Source of the DNA: Metasolibacillus fluoroglycofenilyticus
Lineage (GTDB): Bacteria > Bacillota > Bacilli > Bacillales_A > Planococcaceae
DNA length: 64,000 nucleotides
Direction: 5' to 3'
Assembly (NCBI RefSeq): GCF_003049645.1
Contig: NZ_PYWK01000004.1
Span: forward strand, 1 to 64,000
Shown here: positions 1 through 7,859 of the stretch, in pieces
How positions within the stretch are numbered: position 1 is the first letter of the stretch
How the letters are laid out: the number at the start of each line of letters is the position of its first letter
Made by a program: the position numbers and the translations under genes
Notes under the pieces: model-generated
What the model saw: only the letters and a program-made list of their open reading frames with translations
Database searches by the model: none
What the model was told of the DNA's origin: nothing

Positions 1-163
1 TCGCTTCGCTTTCGATACATTAAAACATTTGCTGGCATCTTCATTCGATGTCCAAAATTGTGTTTCATCTATTCAATGAAACTTTATTCATTCACGTCTT
101 GCTTGTTCAGTTTTCAAGGTTCATTTTTGTTGCATTGTCGCGTCATCTCTTAGCGACTTAATC
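1..163 (-). other. rRNA operon leader (transcript runs off the left edge)
   Basis: Read on the minus strand this stretch contains ccttgaaaactgaacaag (complement at about 104-121), a sequence typical of Bacillales pre-16S leaders and 16S-23S spacers, just downstream of a strong promoter. No 16S gene body is inside the window, so the operon itself must begin left of position 1. In B. subtilis an rRNA operon also lies beyond the pdaB-kbaA-gerD block, which supports the reading. Confidence 0.75.
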
Positions 164-193
164 ATAATATCACCTTTCATTCATGAAAGTCAA
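164..193 (-). promoter_or_regulatory. Probable rRNA operon promoter
   Basis: On the minus strand a -35 box TTGACT (188-193) and a -10 box TATTAT (164-169) are 18 bases apart. They sit directly in front of the rRNA-type leader. AT-rich sequence upstream of the -35 (about 200-245) could serve as an UP element. Confidence 0.7.
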
Positions 194-264
194 CACCTTT
201 TCATAACTTTTTTATAGAAAACTATTTTGCACAAAAAATCATTTTAAATAAAGGAGGTTAAGAA

Positions 265-909
265 ATGCGAAAAATATTGCTGTTACTAGCTTTAGCATTT
301 TTGATTCTAGTATTTTATCAAAAACAAATTACCACTATTTTACCCACATTTAATGCAACGAATGAACCTACCGTTATTTCAAAAGGGCATTACGGGCAAA
401 CCTTAATGCTTGAGGTCACTTTTTCTCATGAAGGCTTTGACACATGGCTTGAAAATCTGAAGGCGCCTTACCCTTTATTGCTACTCGACAGTGCTTGGAT
501 TGAACGCTCGCCTGCAATGATTGAAATAATCAAGGACAAACGTATACCGACCGCGCTTCTCGGTCATAATAGTACAGATTATACAAACGAAAAAGTTTTA
601 GAAGAAGAAATTACGGTTTATAAAAAGTCCTTAGGGAAAGAGCCACTGTGGTTTATGACGAAGGATTATGTATTTCCAGAAGATTTGAAGAAGCTTATAT
701 TTAACCGACGAATCAATATGCTCATACCAACTGCTCTTTGGCACAAAGATCTTCCTCTCGAGGATGGTTTAATTATGTCCGTCCCTATACATGCAAATTC
801 AATAATTAACTTTGAACAACTCACTTTATTTATGCAACAAAGCCCTGTCGTTTCTATAGAGGAAAATGTATTTGGCTATCAGTTAAAAACAAAAAGATTC
901 CCTCAATAA
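265..909 (+). CDS. PdaB-like membrane-anchored protein lacking deacetylase motifs
   Basis: 214 residues with one N-terminal hydrophobic segment (about 3-18) and an exported domain. It occupies the place of pdaB (ybaN), between kbaA and an rRNA operon and facing kbaA as in B. subtilis. Its body follows the PdaB pattern: DSAWIERSP resembles the SASWAERHP region of PdaB, and the following helical stretch also lines up. The first catalytic motif (TFD in NodB-fold enzymes) reads TFSHEG, the His-containing second motif is absent, and the RPP motif is replaced near LWFMTKDYVF. The C-terminus is also short compared with PdaB (about 254 residues). It is therefore probably a non-catalytic relative of the sporulation polysaccharide deacetylase. 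RBS aaaggaggt lies 7-8 bases before ATG. Confidence 0.6.
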   Translation: MRKILLLLALAFLILVFYQKQITTILPTFNATNEPTVISKGHYGQTLMLEVTFSHEGFDTWLENLKAPYPLLLLDSAWIERSPAMIEIIKDKRIPTALLGHNSTDYTNEKVLEEEITVYKKSLGKEPLWFMTKDYVFPEDLKKLIFNRRINMLIPTALWHKDLPLEDGLIMSVPIHANSIINFEQLTLFMQQSPVVSIEENVFGYQLKTKRFPQ

Positions 910-957
910 AGGATGTACATTCATCCCCATCTATCCTCAGCAAAGTTATAAGAAGCA

Positions 958-1075
958 AAAAGGGCATGTCTGAAAAGTCATTTGAGACACGCCCTTTTGC
1001 AACGGGTAACATTATTTTGTACCAACAGGCACAGTTGTTTCTGTGCCGAAAGCGAAACAGTAGGTACAAAAGCTT
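958..1075. repeat. Dispersed repeat family R2, copy a
   Basis: A hairpin (gggcatgtctga paired with the gagacacgccc arm) is followed by a spacer beginning acgggtaac and then a near-palindromic block with gtgccgaaagcgaaac and aggtac. The same order of parts recurs at 13940-14063 (inverted) and 62836-62942, and the second half at 2222-2292. The hairpin at 958-998 may also terminate the preceding + strand gene. Confidence 0.6.
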
Positions 1076-1100
1076 TTTAGCAACTATATAGTAGCGACAA

Positions 1101-1136
1101 AGGTTGTCCGAAAAGAAATATCTTTTGGGACAGCCT
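1101..1136 (-). terminator. Hairpin terminator after kbaA
   Basis: The stem aggttgtccgaaaaga / tcttttgggacagcct abuts the kbaA stop codon. It belongs to the TGTCCAAAA hairpin family seen at many gene ends in this window and at the ends of the R1 element. A strong U-tract is lacking, so termination efficiency is uncertain. Confidence 0.55.
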
Positions 1137-1809
1137 ATTGTTTAATTTTGAGCAGCTTGCGTGCTTTACGGCGCTCCTCTAAATTTTTACGATCTTCCTC
1201 AGACTTAGCATTATACTTAGGTAGCATTAACAGTTGGTATGCATTAACTGCGACTAATGGGAATAATAATAATGCGACATATGTGTTGATATTATCCTGA
1301 CGTCCCATTAATGCAATAATCCACTCTAATGATGTAATAACAATCATGAAAAAAACAGAAGGAATTAATATATGCTTTTTACCAGTCATTTTTACTTTCT
1401 GAACAGCTGTTGCAACTGCACCGAATACTAAAACTAATAGTAAACCAATGTAAAATAGCCAATCTTTAGCCGTTTCTGCTCCCGGTGCAAAACGGAAAAT
1501 GATTAAATCGATTAAGACAACTAGAATTAATAGCATTTGTACCCAGTTCCATAGCGTTAACGTACGGAAAATATTGACACCTACTTGATGTAATGTTAAA
1601 TAAGCGAAATAGCCAGCTTGCGCAATAACACTCATTGTGAAGCCCAATAAAACCATCCAAGCAAGGGCAGCAATGAACTCACCAAATTCTCCAGCCACTA
1701 AATATGGTTGGAAAAAATCCCAACGTATAAAAAGACTTGATATAGCTGTTACGCCGCCTCCAATTAATAGCGACATAAGGAAAAACTTAATCCAATTACG
1801 TATTGTCAC
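1135..1809 (-). CDS. kbaA: KinB-signalling pathway activation protein KbaA
   Basis: 224-residue membrane protein with about six hydrophobic segments and a basic C-terminal tail (KNLEERRKARKLLKIKQ). In B. subtilis KbaA is needed for activity of the sporulation kinase KinB, feeding the Spo0A phosphorelay. The identification rests on size, topology, recognisable family sequence and position between gerD and the pdaB locus, exactly as in B. subtilis. The start is GTG with ggggga upstream; a nearby ATG leads straight to a stop (ATG TCG TGA). It is transcribed alone, away from gerD. Confidence 0.85.
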   Translation of the reverse strand: MTIRNWIKFFLMSLLIGGGVTAISSLFIRWDFFQPYLVAGEFGEFIAALAWMVLLGFTMSVIAQAGYFAYLTLHQVGVNIFRTLTLWNWVQMLLILVVLIDLIIFRFAPGAETAKDWLFYIGLLLVLVFGAVATAVQKVKMTGKKHILIPSVFFMIVITSLEWIIALMGRQDNINTYVALLLFPLVAVNAYQLLMLPKYNAKSEEDRKNLEERRKARKLLKIKQ

Positions 1810-2379
1810 GACATAATGTCCCCCAATTTATATTCTCCATTCTCATTTTAACAATGACGACATAAAAAAGCTAATACACACATAAGTCCAATACATATTA
1901 TTCGTAAAAATGTGAACAATAAATGAAAGAGCATCGCAACTAATAATGCGCTCATTTACTTTTGATTGGCTATTCAAAGCTTAAACACGAAGGCATTTTT
2001 AAAATTTATTACATTTAAGACCCTAAATTAATTATGCCGTGGCGTAATTGCACTCAATTTTTCCAAGCTTGCAAAGAAATCCTTTTAAAATCTGTCACAC
2101 CCGACAGAGATTAGATCCATACGATTCATCGTTACCGCAGAACACGGTGGTCTTAAAGTGAGTTTCTTTAAACAAGCCTAACGAAGGCATTTTTATCGAC
2201 GCCTATAGAGGAGAAATACCTTCTATACCTGTCATCTTGCTATCGGTACAAAACCTGTACTCCTGCAGTTACTCGTCGCAGTAAACATTACTGAAAGTAA
2301 GTTAAATGAAATAAAAAAATTTGTTTTTCGCTCCGTAAAACGAGGTTTTTCTGCTGAACTAAGACGAAAGGAAGGATAA
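1810..2379. other. 570-bp gap between kbaA and gerD
   Basis: No gene was recognised here. It holds the divergent control regions of kbaA and gerD, a hairpin at about 1921-1956 (GAGCAT paired with the ATGCGCTC arm), two related stretches around gaaggcattttta (about 1991-2002 and 2184-2196) and a partial R2 repeat. A 25-codon open stretch near 2103-2181 resembles no family I know. I could not pick out a sigma-G promoter for gerD with confidence. Confidence 0.4.
2222..2292 (-). repeat. Dispersed repeat family R2, copy b (partial)
   Basis: On the minus strand the order gagtaactgcaggag, then ttttgtaccgatagcaag, then caggtata follows R2 copy c closely (gaataactgcgggag, ttttgtgtgccgaaagc, caggtaca). 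The TGTCT-type hairpin half of the repeat is missing here. Confidence 0.5.
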
Positions 2380-2994
2380 ATGATGTATCGTATCGGAATT
2401 ATTATTTTTTCTTTAATTTTACTCGCTGGATGTACTGAATCAAAATCGGCTACATTGTCATACGATGAAGTGAAAAAAATTATGGTTGACTCTATTCAAA
2501 CTGAGGACGGGAAAAAGGCAATCCGCCAAATACTAGAGGATCCGAAGTTTCGCGAGCTACTAATACTCGACAGCGATGAAGTAAAGCAAGCTACAGAGCA
2601 AACTTTATTATCCCAAGAAGCTGAAGATTTTTGGAAAAAGACGTTTCAGGATCCAAAATTTAAAGAAGCAATTGCTAAAAGTATGCAGGAACAGCAAGAG
2701 GCTATTTTAAAAGGGCTAATAAAGGATGCCTCCTATCAGGAAGATTTACAGTCATTTTTTGGACAAGCAGAAATGCAAAAGCAGCTTGAGACTATTTTAA
2801 AAAGCGCCCCACTTCGGAAACAGATGGAACAGATTGTAATGGATACGATTGATAACCCTCTCCTGCAATCTAAATGGCAGCAATTAATTATGCAAAGTGG
2901 TGAAGCGAGCAGCTCTTCGGGAGGGTCCGATTCCGGTGAGTCTAAGGAGTCTAAGGATACTAAAGAGAAAGACCAAGATAAGAGCCAGGAGTAA
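2380..2994 (+). CDS. gerD: Spore germination lipoprotein GerD
   Basis: 204 residues beginning with a lipoprotein signal peptide: hydrophobic stretch, lipobox LAGC and Cys18. The middle is helical and repetitive ('DPKFRELL', 'DPKFKEAI'), matching the helical GerD core, and the tail is Ser/Gly/Lys/Glu-rich low complexity. GerD is an inner-membrane lipoprotein that nucleates the germinosome, gathering nutrient receptors in the spore. It points toward salA, as in B. subtilis. RBS gaaaggaagg precedes two adjacent ATG codons; the first was chosen. Confidence 0.9.
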   Translation: MMYRIGIIIFSLILLAGCTESKSATLSYDEVKKIMVDSIQTEDGKKAIRQILEDPKFRELLILDSDEVKQATEQTLLSQEAEDFWKKTFQDPKFKEAIAKSMQEQQEAILKGLIKDASYQEDLQSFFGQAEMQKQLETILKSAPLRKQMEQIVMDTIDNPLLQSKWQQLIMQSGEASSSSGGSDSGESKESKDTKEKDQDKSQE

Positions 2995-3044
2995 CATCTA
3001 CCAAAGTACATCACGCTTCCCTTTTGTATAGAATAAATTAATAT

Positions 3045-3080
3045 GGGCTGTCTGAAGTTATTCCCCTTTTCAGACAGCCC
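3045..3080. terminator. Bidirectional terminator between gerD and salA
   Basis: The stem gggctgtctga / tcagacagccc lies between the convergent genes gerD (+) and salA (-). It is a further member of the GGCTGTC hairpin family. Its position suits termination in both directions. Confidence 0.65.
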
Positions 3081-3085
3081 TCTAC

Positions 3086-4138
3086 TTATTTTTTTAATTT
3101 ATCGACCATTTGACGAGCAATTTCTAAATAAATTTGTCCTGTTGGATGATCCTCTGCATAAATAGAAGGAGCAAAATCTGCCTCCGTCCAATCAGGTTGT
3201 CCTAATGGAATTTGACCTAGTAATTGCGTGCGTAGCTCATCTGCTAATTTCGGACCTCCACCACGTCCAAAGACAAACTCTTTTTCACCTGTTTTCGATT
3301 CATACCACGCCATATTCTCAATAACACCCAAAATTTCATGATTTGTTTGCAGTGCCATTGCGCCTGCTCGTGCCGCGACAAACGCTGCTGTTGGATGTGG
3401 TGTCGTTACAACAATTTCTTTTGAAGACGGCAGCATCTGGTGAATGTCTAACGCCACGTCCCCTGTCCCTGGCGGTAAATCTAATAGTAGGTAATCTATA
3501 TCTCCCCACTCTACATCGCGGAAAAATTGATCTAACACTTTCCCAAGCATTGGACCACGCCATACAATTGGTGCATTATTTTCAACGAAGAAGCCCATTG
3601 AAATCACTTTTACGCCCATACGTTCTACAGGATAAATACGGTTTTCTTTAACAACAGGCATTTCCCCAATACCCATCATGTCTGGCACACTAAAGCCATA
3701 AATATCAGCATCAATCAGCCCTACTTTTTTACCAAGACGCGCTAATGCTACAGCCATATTTACCGACACTGTCGATTTACCTACACCACCCTTACCAGAG
3801 GCAATAGAAATAAATTGTACAGTGGATAATGGCGATAAAATATCTTGAGCCTGCGCTTCCGTAGCTTGCCCGCGAAATACCTCTAAAGCTTCAGTTGACA
3901 GTTCTTCGAATCGAATACCTACAGATTGTGCCCCATTTTCCTTTAACACTTCAACAATTTTCATTTGTAGCGTCATTTGTTCAGGTGTATTTGTTTTCGC
4001 AATTGCGATTTTTACACTAACATGGCCTTTTTCTTCTTTAATGTTAACATTTACAATGCCATTCGTTTCCGCTAATGTTTTATGTAAAAAAGGATCTTGT
4101 AGTTGTCCCAACAGTTCTCTGACTTGTTGTTCGTTCAT
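3086..4138 (-). CDS. salA: Mrp/NBP35-family P-loop ATPase SalA
   Basis: 350 residues: an N-terminal MIP18/DUF59 domain (about 1-95) followed by a MinD-like ATPase domain with Walker A GKGGVGKST (115-123) and a downstream LLLDLPPGTGD motif. The family loads Fe-S clusters; in B. subtilis SalA (YbaL) also represses scoC and so affects exoprotease production. The start at 4138 uses aggggagtg at good spacing; the longer GTG-initiated reading would begin inside that Shine-Dalgarno sequence. It follows cwlD, as in B. subtilis. Confidence 0.9.
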   Translation of the reverse strand: MNEQQVRELLGQLQDPFLHKTLAETNGIVNVNIKEEKGHVSVKIAIAKTNTPEQMTLQMKIVEVLKENGAQSVGIRFEELSTEALEVFRGQATEAQAQDILSPLSTVQFISIASGKGGVGKSTVSVNMAVALARLGKKVGLIDADIYGFSVPDMMGIGEMPVVKENRIYPVERMGVKVISMGFFVENNAPIVWRGPMLGKVLDQFFRDVEWGDIDYLLLDLPPGTGDVALDIHQMLPSSKEIVVTTPHPTAAFVAARAGAMALQTNHEILGVIENMAWYESKTGEKEFVFGRGGGPKLADELRTQLLGQIPLGQPDWTEADFAPSIYAEDHPTGQIYLEIARQMVDKLKK

Positions 4139-4204
4139 TTCGTAAAACACTCCCCTATTTTTATATCCACCTAGTAGTATAACACACCCCTCGCCGCAAT
4201 ATAG

Positions 4205-4918
4205 CTATTGGAGTTCCATGAAATAATAGTTCTCAATGCCACGAGCAATGGCCAGTGCCATTTTTTCTTGGTAGCCCGGGTCGGTCAATAATGCTCTCTC
4301 CTCATCATTGCTTAAAAAGCCCGTCTCCACTAATACTGCTGGCACTTGCGCCTTTTTCAATAAATAAATTTCCTTAATCGATAATGCCTCGCGATCTGTA
4401 TTTTGTAGATGCTCCCGGATAGACTCTTGAATCGTTTTTGCTAAAAGCTCACTATTGGCATCGCCTTCCTTATGATAAAACACTTGTGCACCGCGCCATT
4501 TACTGTTCGGGATTGCATTAGCGTGAATGGTAATGAATAAATCGGGCTGTTGCTCTTGAACAATTGTTTCTCGCAAAAAGATATCTTGCTTTTTACGCTC
4601 ACGCAATGTCGAGAATTGCTCGTTCGGTGCATGCTCAGCTAGTACATCCTCGTCTGTCGTACGAGTCATCACTACCTCGGCCCCTAATCGTTTCAATTGA
4701 CGAGCGACTCTTTCAGTAATAGCTAGCGTAATATCCTTTTCAATAACATCACCTTTAGAAGCGCCACCATCAATACCTCCATGCCCTGCATCAAGCACTA
4801 TTTTCACCCCACCTAATGGCTCCGGCAAAAAAAAGCGCTTATCGGAGGCACTTGTTTCATAAACGACAATCATCATACAGCTAAACATAATAACAATCAG
4901 CGCTAACCAACGCTTCAT
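4205..4918 (-). CDS. cwlD: Spore cortex N-acetylmuramoyl-L-alanine amidase CwlD
   Basis: 237 residues, the same length as B. subtilis CwlD. An N-terminal hydrophobic export segment is followed by an Amidase_3 domain with the zinc ligands His46 (LDAGHGG) and Glu60 (VIEKD), a later His in FITIHAN, and the catalytic-type Glu in LVETGF. The enzyme cleaves the peptide from muramic acid so that muramic-delta-lactam can form in spore cortex (with PdaA), which germination lytic enzymes need. ATG at 4918 with aaaggtgg upstream is preferred over GTG at 4924. Confidence 0.92.
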   Translation of the reverse strand: MKRWLALIVIMFSCMMIVVYETSASDKRFFLPEPLGGVKIVLDAGHGGIDGGASKGDVIEKDITLAITERVARQLKRLGAEVVMTRTTDEDVLAEHAPNEQFSTLRERKKQDIFLRETIVQEQQPDLFITIHANAIPNSKWRGAQVFYHKEGDANSELLAKTIQESIREHLQNTDREALSIKEIYLLKKAQVPAVLVETGFLSNDEERALLTDPGYQEKMALAIARGIENYYFMELQ

Positions 4919-4973
4919 ATGCACACCACCTTTGACTTACTATACGCAAAAATGGACGTGCATATGCGTTCTT

Positions 4974-5543
4974 TTAGTTTGTAGTACCAAAATCAATCCC
5001 TGAAAGTATATACGGAATAGCTGATTTTATAAATTCTTCTGGTGATACATTTTCATCGGCTCTTCTCCATTCTACCGACGCACCATAAATGCCCCAGCTC
5101 AAGATAACAGCTGTAATTTTTAATGCTTCAGTCTCTTTCTTTGTTTGTTGTCTTACTAACATTTTGTAGAAAATAATTTCAAGTTGCTCTCGAATGATAC
5201 GCGCAATCGTATCCTCGTAACCTCGATGGCAACGATTCGATAATGATTTTTGGAAATTTGTTATCGCTTGAAAGATATTGACAAAAACCTCTTCATTTAA
5301 TTCATTCCTCTTATAAAAGTCGTAATCTAAATTAACTAACAGCACTTCCGAGAGCACCTTCTCTAATAGGTCATATATATCCTCGAAATGATAATAAAAA
5401 GTAGCGCGATTAATCATTGCTTCCGCTGTTATATCTTTTATAGTAATGTCTTTAAATTCTTTTTTTCCTGAAAGCTCAATGAAAGAATCAATAATTAATT
5501 TGCGGGTGCGTAAAACTCGAGGGTCCGCCTTTGCTTGAGTCAT
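4974..5543 (-). CDS. TetR/AcrR-family transcriptional regulator
   Basis: 189 residues. The N-terminal helix-turn-helix is visible at about 25-55 (ITIKDITAEAMINRATFYYHF pattern, shown here only in part by ATFYYHF), followed by a helical ligand-binding region of the TetR_C/YsiA-like type. It faces away from the DsbA-like gene, which is its most likely target, but a 210-bp repeat element now sits between them. The start ATG at 5543 is supported by aaaaaggagtga. The ligand is unknown. Confidence 0.8.
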   Translation of the reverse strand: MTQAKADPRVLRTRKLIIDSFIELSGKKEFKDITIKDITAEAMINRATFYYHFEDIYDLLEKVLSEVLLVNLDYDFYKRNELNEEVFVNIFQAITNFQKSLSNRCHRGYEDTIARIIREQLEIIFYKMLVRQQTKKETEALKITAVILSWGIYGASVEWRRADENVSPEEFIKSAIPYILSGIDFGTTN

Positions 5544-5608
5544 TTTTATCACTCCTTTTTTAAACAATTTCTTTAATATGTTGTATAAACGACAAATTCA
5601 TAGAACTA

Positions 5609-5758
5609 TTGGTGTTGCTCATTTTAATTATGACCTACAATCCAATTGTAAGACAAATAATACATTTTGCTTATAAACTAGCACCATTTCATGAAGCAAC
5701 TGTTCAAGCTATGTTTAATGAAGTTGTCGCCTGGTCTACTGCATTGAAAACGATTTAT
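5609..5758 (+). pseudogene. Possible gene fragment cut by the R1 element
   Basis: About 50 codons stay open with coding-like composition (translation contains MTYNPIVRQIIHFAYKL) and run directly into the R1 repeat at 5759, after which the frame reads repeat sequence and stops at 5869. No ribosome-binding site precedes it and I recognise no family. It could be a truncated gene or chance in a divergent control region. Confidence 0.2.
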
Positions 5759-5968
5759 GAGGCTGTCCAAAAAGCCGTGCATAGCCGGGGCATTTTGGAC
5801 AGTAGCAATGAGGTTTCACAAAATGTTGATTCATATAAACAGAAAGCGCCTCTTTTAAAAATGGGATGAACATTGGCTTTAGCAGTGTTAGCTTTCAGTA
5901 AAAGGGAAGCGATGAAAACATTTATTTCAATGCGGTGGCAAAACAAAATGTACTTTTCGGACAGCCCC
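5759..5968 (-). repeat. MITE-like repeat R1, copy a (210 bp)
   Basis: Read on the minus strand it starts ggggctgtccgaaaag and ends with the inverse of gaggctgtccaaaaag, giving terminal inverted repeats of about 16 bases. A second copy, in opposite orientation, is at 11435-11638. Two exact shared runs of about 29 bases lie at 5894-5922 and about 5848-5876. The end next to 5759 is itself a hairpin (ctgtccaaaa...ttttggacag). It encodes no transposase. It ends 12 bases before the ribosome-binding site of the next gene. Confidence 0.8.
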
Positions 5969-5994
5969 AATTCTTATAGAGGAGGTAAAATGAA

Positions 5995-6918
5995 TTGAAA
6001 AACAATATAGTGTGTGATTTAAAAACAGGTGTCTGCGGTGTAGCTGGTGAAGAGGAGATTGAGGTGATTGATTTTAATCAACCACAAAAATTGATTAATC
6101 TTTATTATGTAACCGACCCAATTTGCTCCCATTGCTGGGCAATTGAACCTGAGCTTCGTCGTTTTGTAGAGCAATATGGTCATTATTTTAACCTCCATAC
6201 AGTTATGGGCGGCTTGCTAGAAAAATGGCATGATGGACCAATCGACCCTGCAAACGGAATTCACAAACCAGCGGATGTTGCTGGTCATTGGCGAGAAGTT
6301 GGCGAATTTTCGAGAATGCCTATTGACGGTAGTTTGATGCTTGATAATCCCGTTCAATCTTCGTACCCGCCTTCTCGTGTTTTCAAAATAATTCAAAAGC
6401 AGCACAGTGATGCGATGGCATTTACGTTTTTACGCCGCGCAAGAGAAGCGCTTTTTGCATTTAATCAAAACATTTCAGATTCATCTGTTTTAACAGAAAT
6501 CATAAATAAACTTGGGCTTAATGGAGAGGCTATTGTCAATGAAGCTGAGCTACCGGTTGGTCAGCAATTATTGAATGAGGATTTTGCTCTTACTAGAAGC
6601 TTAGGTGCTCGAGGCTTTCCTACGGTTATTATGATGAATGAAGAAAATAAAGGCGTTCGAATTGTCGGCGGTCGCCCGCTTCACTATTACATCGATGGAT
6701 TAAAGCAAGTTTTAAATTCGGAACAACTAAAACCGAAGCAGCGACCATCCTTTGCTAATTTGCTACAAAAAGAAAAGCTACTATTTTCTAAAGAAATTGA
6801 AGTGATGTACGATGTTGAACAATCAGATATTATTTCTTTTATTGAAAAGGAGCTTGCACCAGATCAATATAAAGTAAATGAAATTCTAGGTGAATTTTAT
6901 TTTACAGCTACTAACTAA
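5995..6918 (+). CDS. DsbA-family thioredoxin-fold protein, SpxH/YjbH-like
   Basis: 307 residues. After a short N-terminal extension carrying Cys7 and Cys14 comes a thioredoxin-like domain with Cys44-Ser-His-Cys47 (DPICSHCWAIEP), a helical insertion, the cis-proline segment GFPTVI, and a C-terminal domain of about 80 residues. The pattern resembles SpxH (YjbH), the ClpXP adaptor for Spx, and FrnE-like oxidoreductases; I cannot decide whether it is redox-active or an adaptor. The start is TTG, 9 bases after ggagg; the ATG just before it opens only ATG AAT TGA. The R1 repeat separates it from its original promoter region. Confidence 0.7.
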   Translation: MKNNIVCDLKTGVCGVAGEEEIEVIDFNQPQKLINLYYVTDPICSHCWAIEPELRRFVEQYGHYFNLHTVMGGLLEKWHDGPIDPANGIHKPADVAGHWREVGEFSRMPIDGSLMLDNPVQSSYPPSRVFKIIQKQHSDAMAFTFLRRAREALFAFNQNISDSSVLTEIINKLGLNGEAIVNEAELPVGQQLLNEDFALTRSLGARGFPTVIMMNEENKGVRIVGGRPLHYYIDGLKQVLNSEQLKPKQRPSFANLLQKEKLLFSKEIEVMYDVEQSDIISFIEKELAPDQYKVNEILGEFYFTATN

Positions 6919-7085
6919 AGTAAGTGCTGTTTGAAACGGTAATTTTATGTTGTGATTACATTGAAAGGAATATCTCCATTTCTTCTCTTTCATGTAGGAG
7001 ATAAATCGTTAAACCCTGTGTTTCTTTCGTTTTAAAATATGCTCTCTGTTTCAATGAGTTAAATTTCCTAAAAACACCAGCATCA

Positions 7086-7123
7086 GTGTCCAAAAAGTCG
7101 GCTATATACGGCTTTTTGGACAC
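7086..7123 (-). terminator. Hairpin after the thi operon
   Basis: A perfect 12-bp stem, gtgtccaaaaag / ctttttggacac, lies 8 bases beyond the thiZ stop. It closely resembles the end hairpin of repeat R1 (same gtccaaaaag arm and a similar ggctat loop), suggesting it is a solo remnant of that element serving as terminator. Confidence 0.6.
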
Positions 7124-7130
7124 CCTCCAA

Positions 7131-7859
7131 TTATCCTTTAAGTACCTCAACGATTTTTTTCCTCCATTTTAAAAACTCATCGCTCAAGTATAATTGCTCA
7201 TCCCGCGGACGCTTAAAAGGAATTTTTATAGATGCTTTTACAGTTGCTGGGTTTGTTGATAAGATAATAATTTTGTCCGACAGGAAAAGGGCTTCTTCAA
7301 TGTCATGTGTAATGAATAAAATGGATTTGTCATACGCTTCCCACATGTTAAGCAACCATTGCTGCATTTCTTTTTTCGTAAAAGAATCTAATGCAGAGAA
7401 AGGTTCATCTAAGCAGATAAGGGATTGCGGGCTTAGCAACGCTCGAATAAATGCCACACGCTGCTTCATTCCGCCTGATAATTGATGGGGATAAGCGTTC
7501 ACCATCTCTCCCAAATTGGCCTTCTGCAATAATTCAACCGCCTGTGCTTCATCTGCTTTCCCCGCTAACTCACTGCCAAGCATTGCATTTTGCAATACTG
7601 TTCTCCAAGGAAAAAGCGACGGACTTTGAGGCATGTAGCTCATATTTCCACTTTCACTCGTAATATCACAATCATTTAACATAATTTGCCCTTGCTCAGG
7701 CTTTAAAACGCCTCCAATAAGATGAAACAAAGTACTTTTCCCACTACCAGAAGGTCCTAATATAGAAACAAACTCGCCATCCTGTGCAGTGAAAGAAATA
7801 GCGGAAAGTATCTTTTTTTCTCCGAAAGAATGATGTAGCTGCTTAATGTGCAGGCTCAT
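7131..7859 (-). CDS. thiZ: ABC transporter ATPase for thiamine pyrimidine precursor, ThiZ
   Basis: 242 residues with Walker A GPSGSGKST (35-43), signature LSGGMKQR, Walker B LICLDEPFSALD and a switch His (FITHDIEEA). It belongs to the nitrate/sulfonate/taurine-type ATPases that pair with NMT1-domain binding proteins. Its ATG overlaps the thiX stop codon by four bases (ATGA), implying translational coupling. It is the last gene of the TPP-riboswitch operon and energises import by ThiX/ThiY. Confidence 0.85.
   Translation of the reverse strand: MSLHIKQLHHSFGEKKILSAISFTAQDGEFVSILGPSGSGKSTLFHLIGGVLKPEQGQIMLNDCDITSESGNMSYMPQSPSLFPWRTVLQNAMLGSELAGKADEAQAVELLQKANLGEMVNAYPHQLSGGMKQRVAFIRALLSPQSLICLDEPFSALDSFTKKEMQQWLLNMWEAYDKSILFITHDIEEALFLSDKIIILSTNPATVKASIKIPFKRPRDEQLYLSDEFLKWRKKIVEVLKG

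Noticed and set aside
854-1069. 71-codon open frame on the minus strand
   Set aside because: It overlaps the end of the PdaB-like gene and the R2 repeat, has no RBS and resembles no family.
958-1075. CRISPR-like or phage attachment-site repeats
   Set aside because: The repeats are dispersed single copies without regular spacers, cas genes, integrase or tRNA target.
5581-5595. ttgtataaacgacaa as a TetR operator
   Set aside because: Only four bases of each arm match; too weak to call without comparison to relatives.
6956-7150. 64-codon open frame on the minus strand after the DsbA-like gene
   Set aside because: It runs into thiZ and the hairpin at 7086-7123; no RBS and no recognisable domain.
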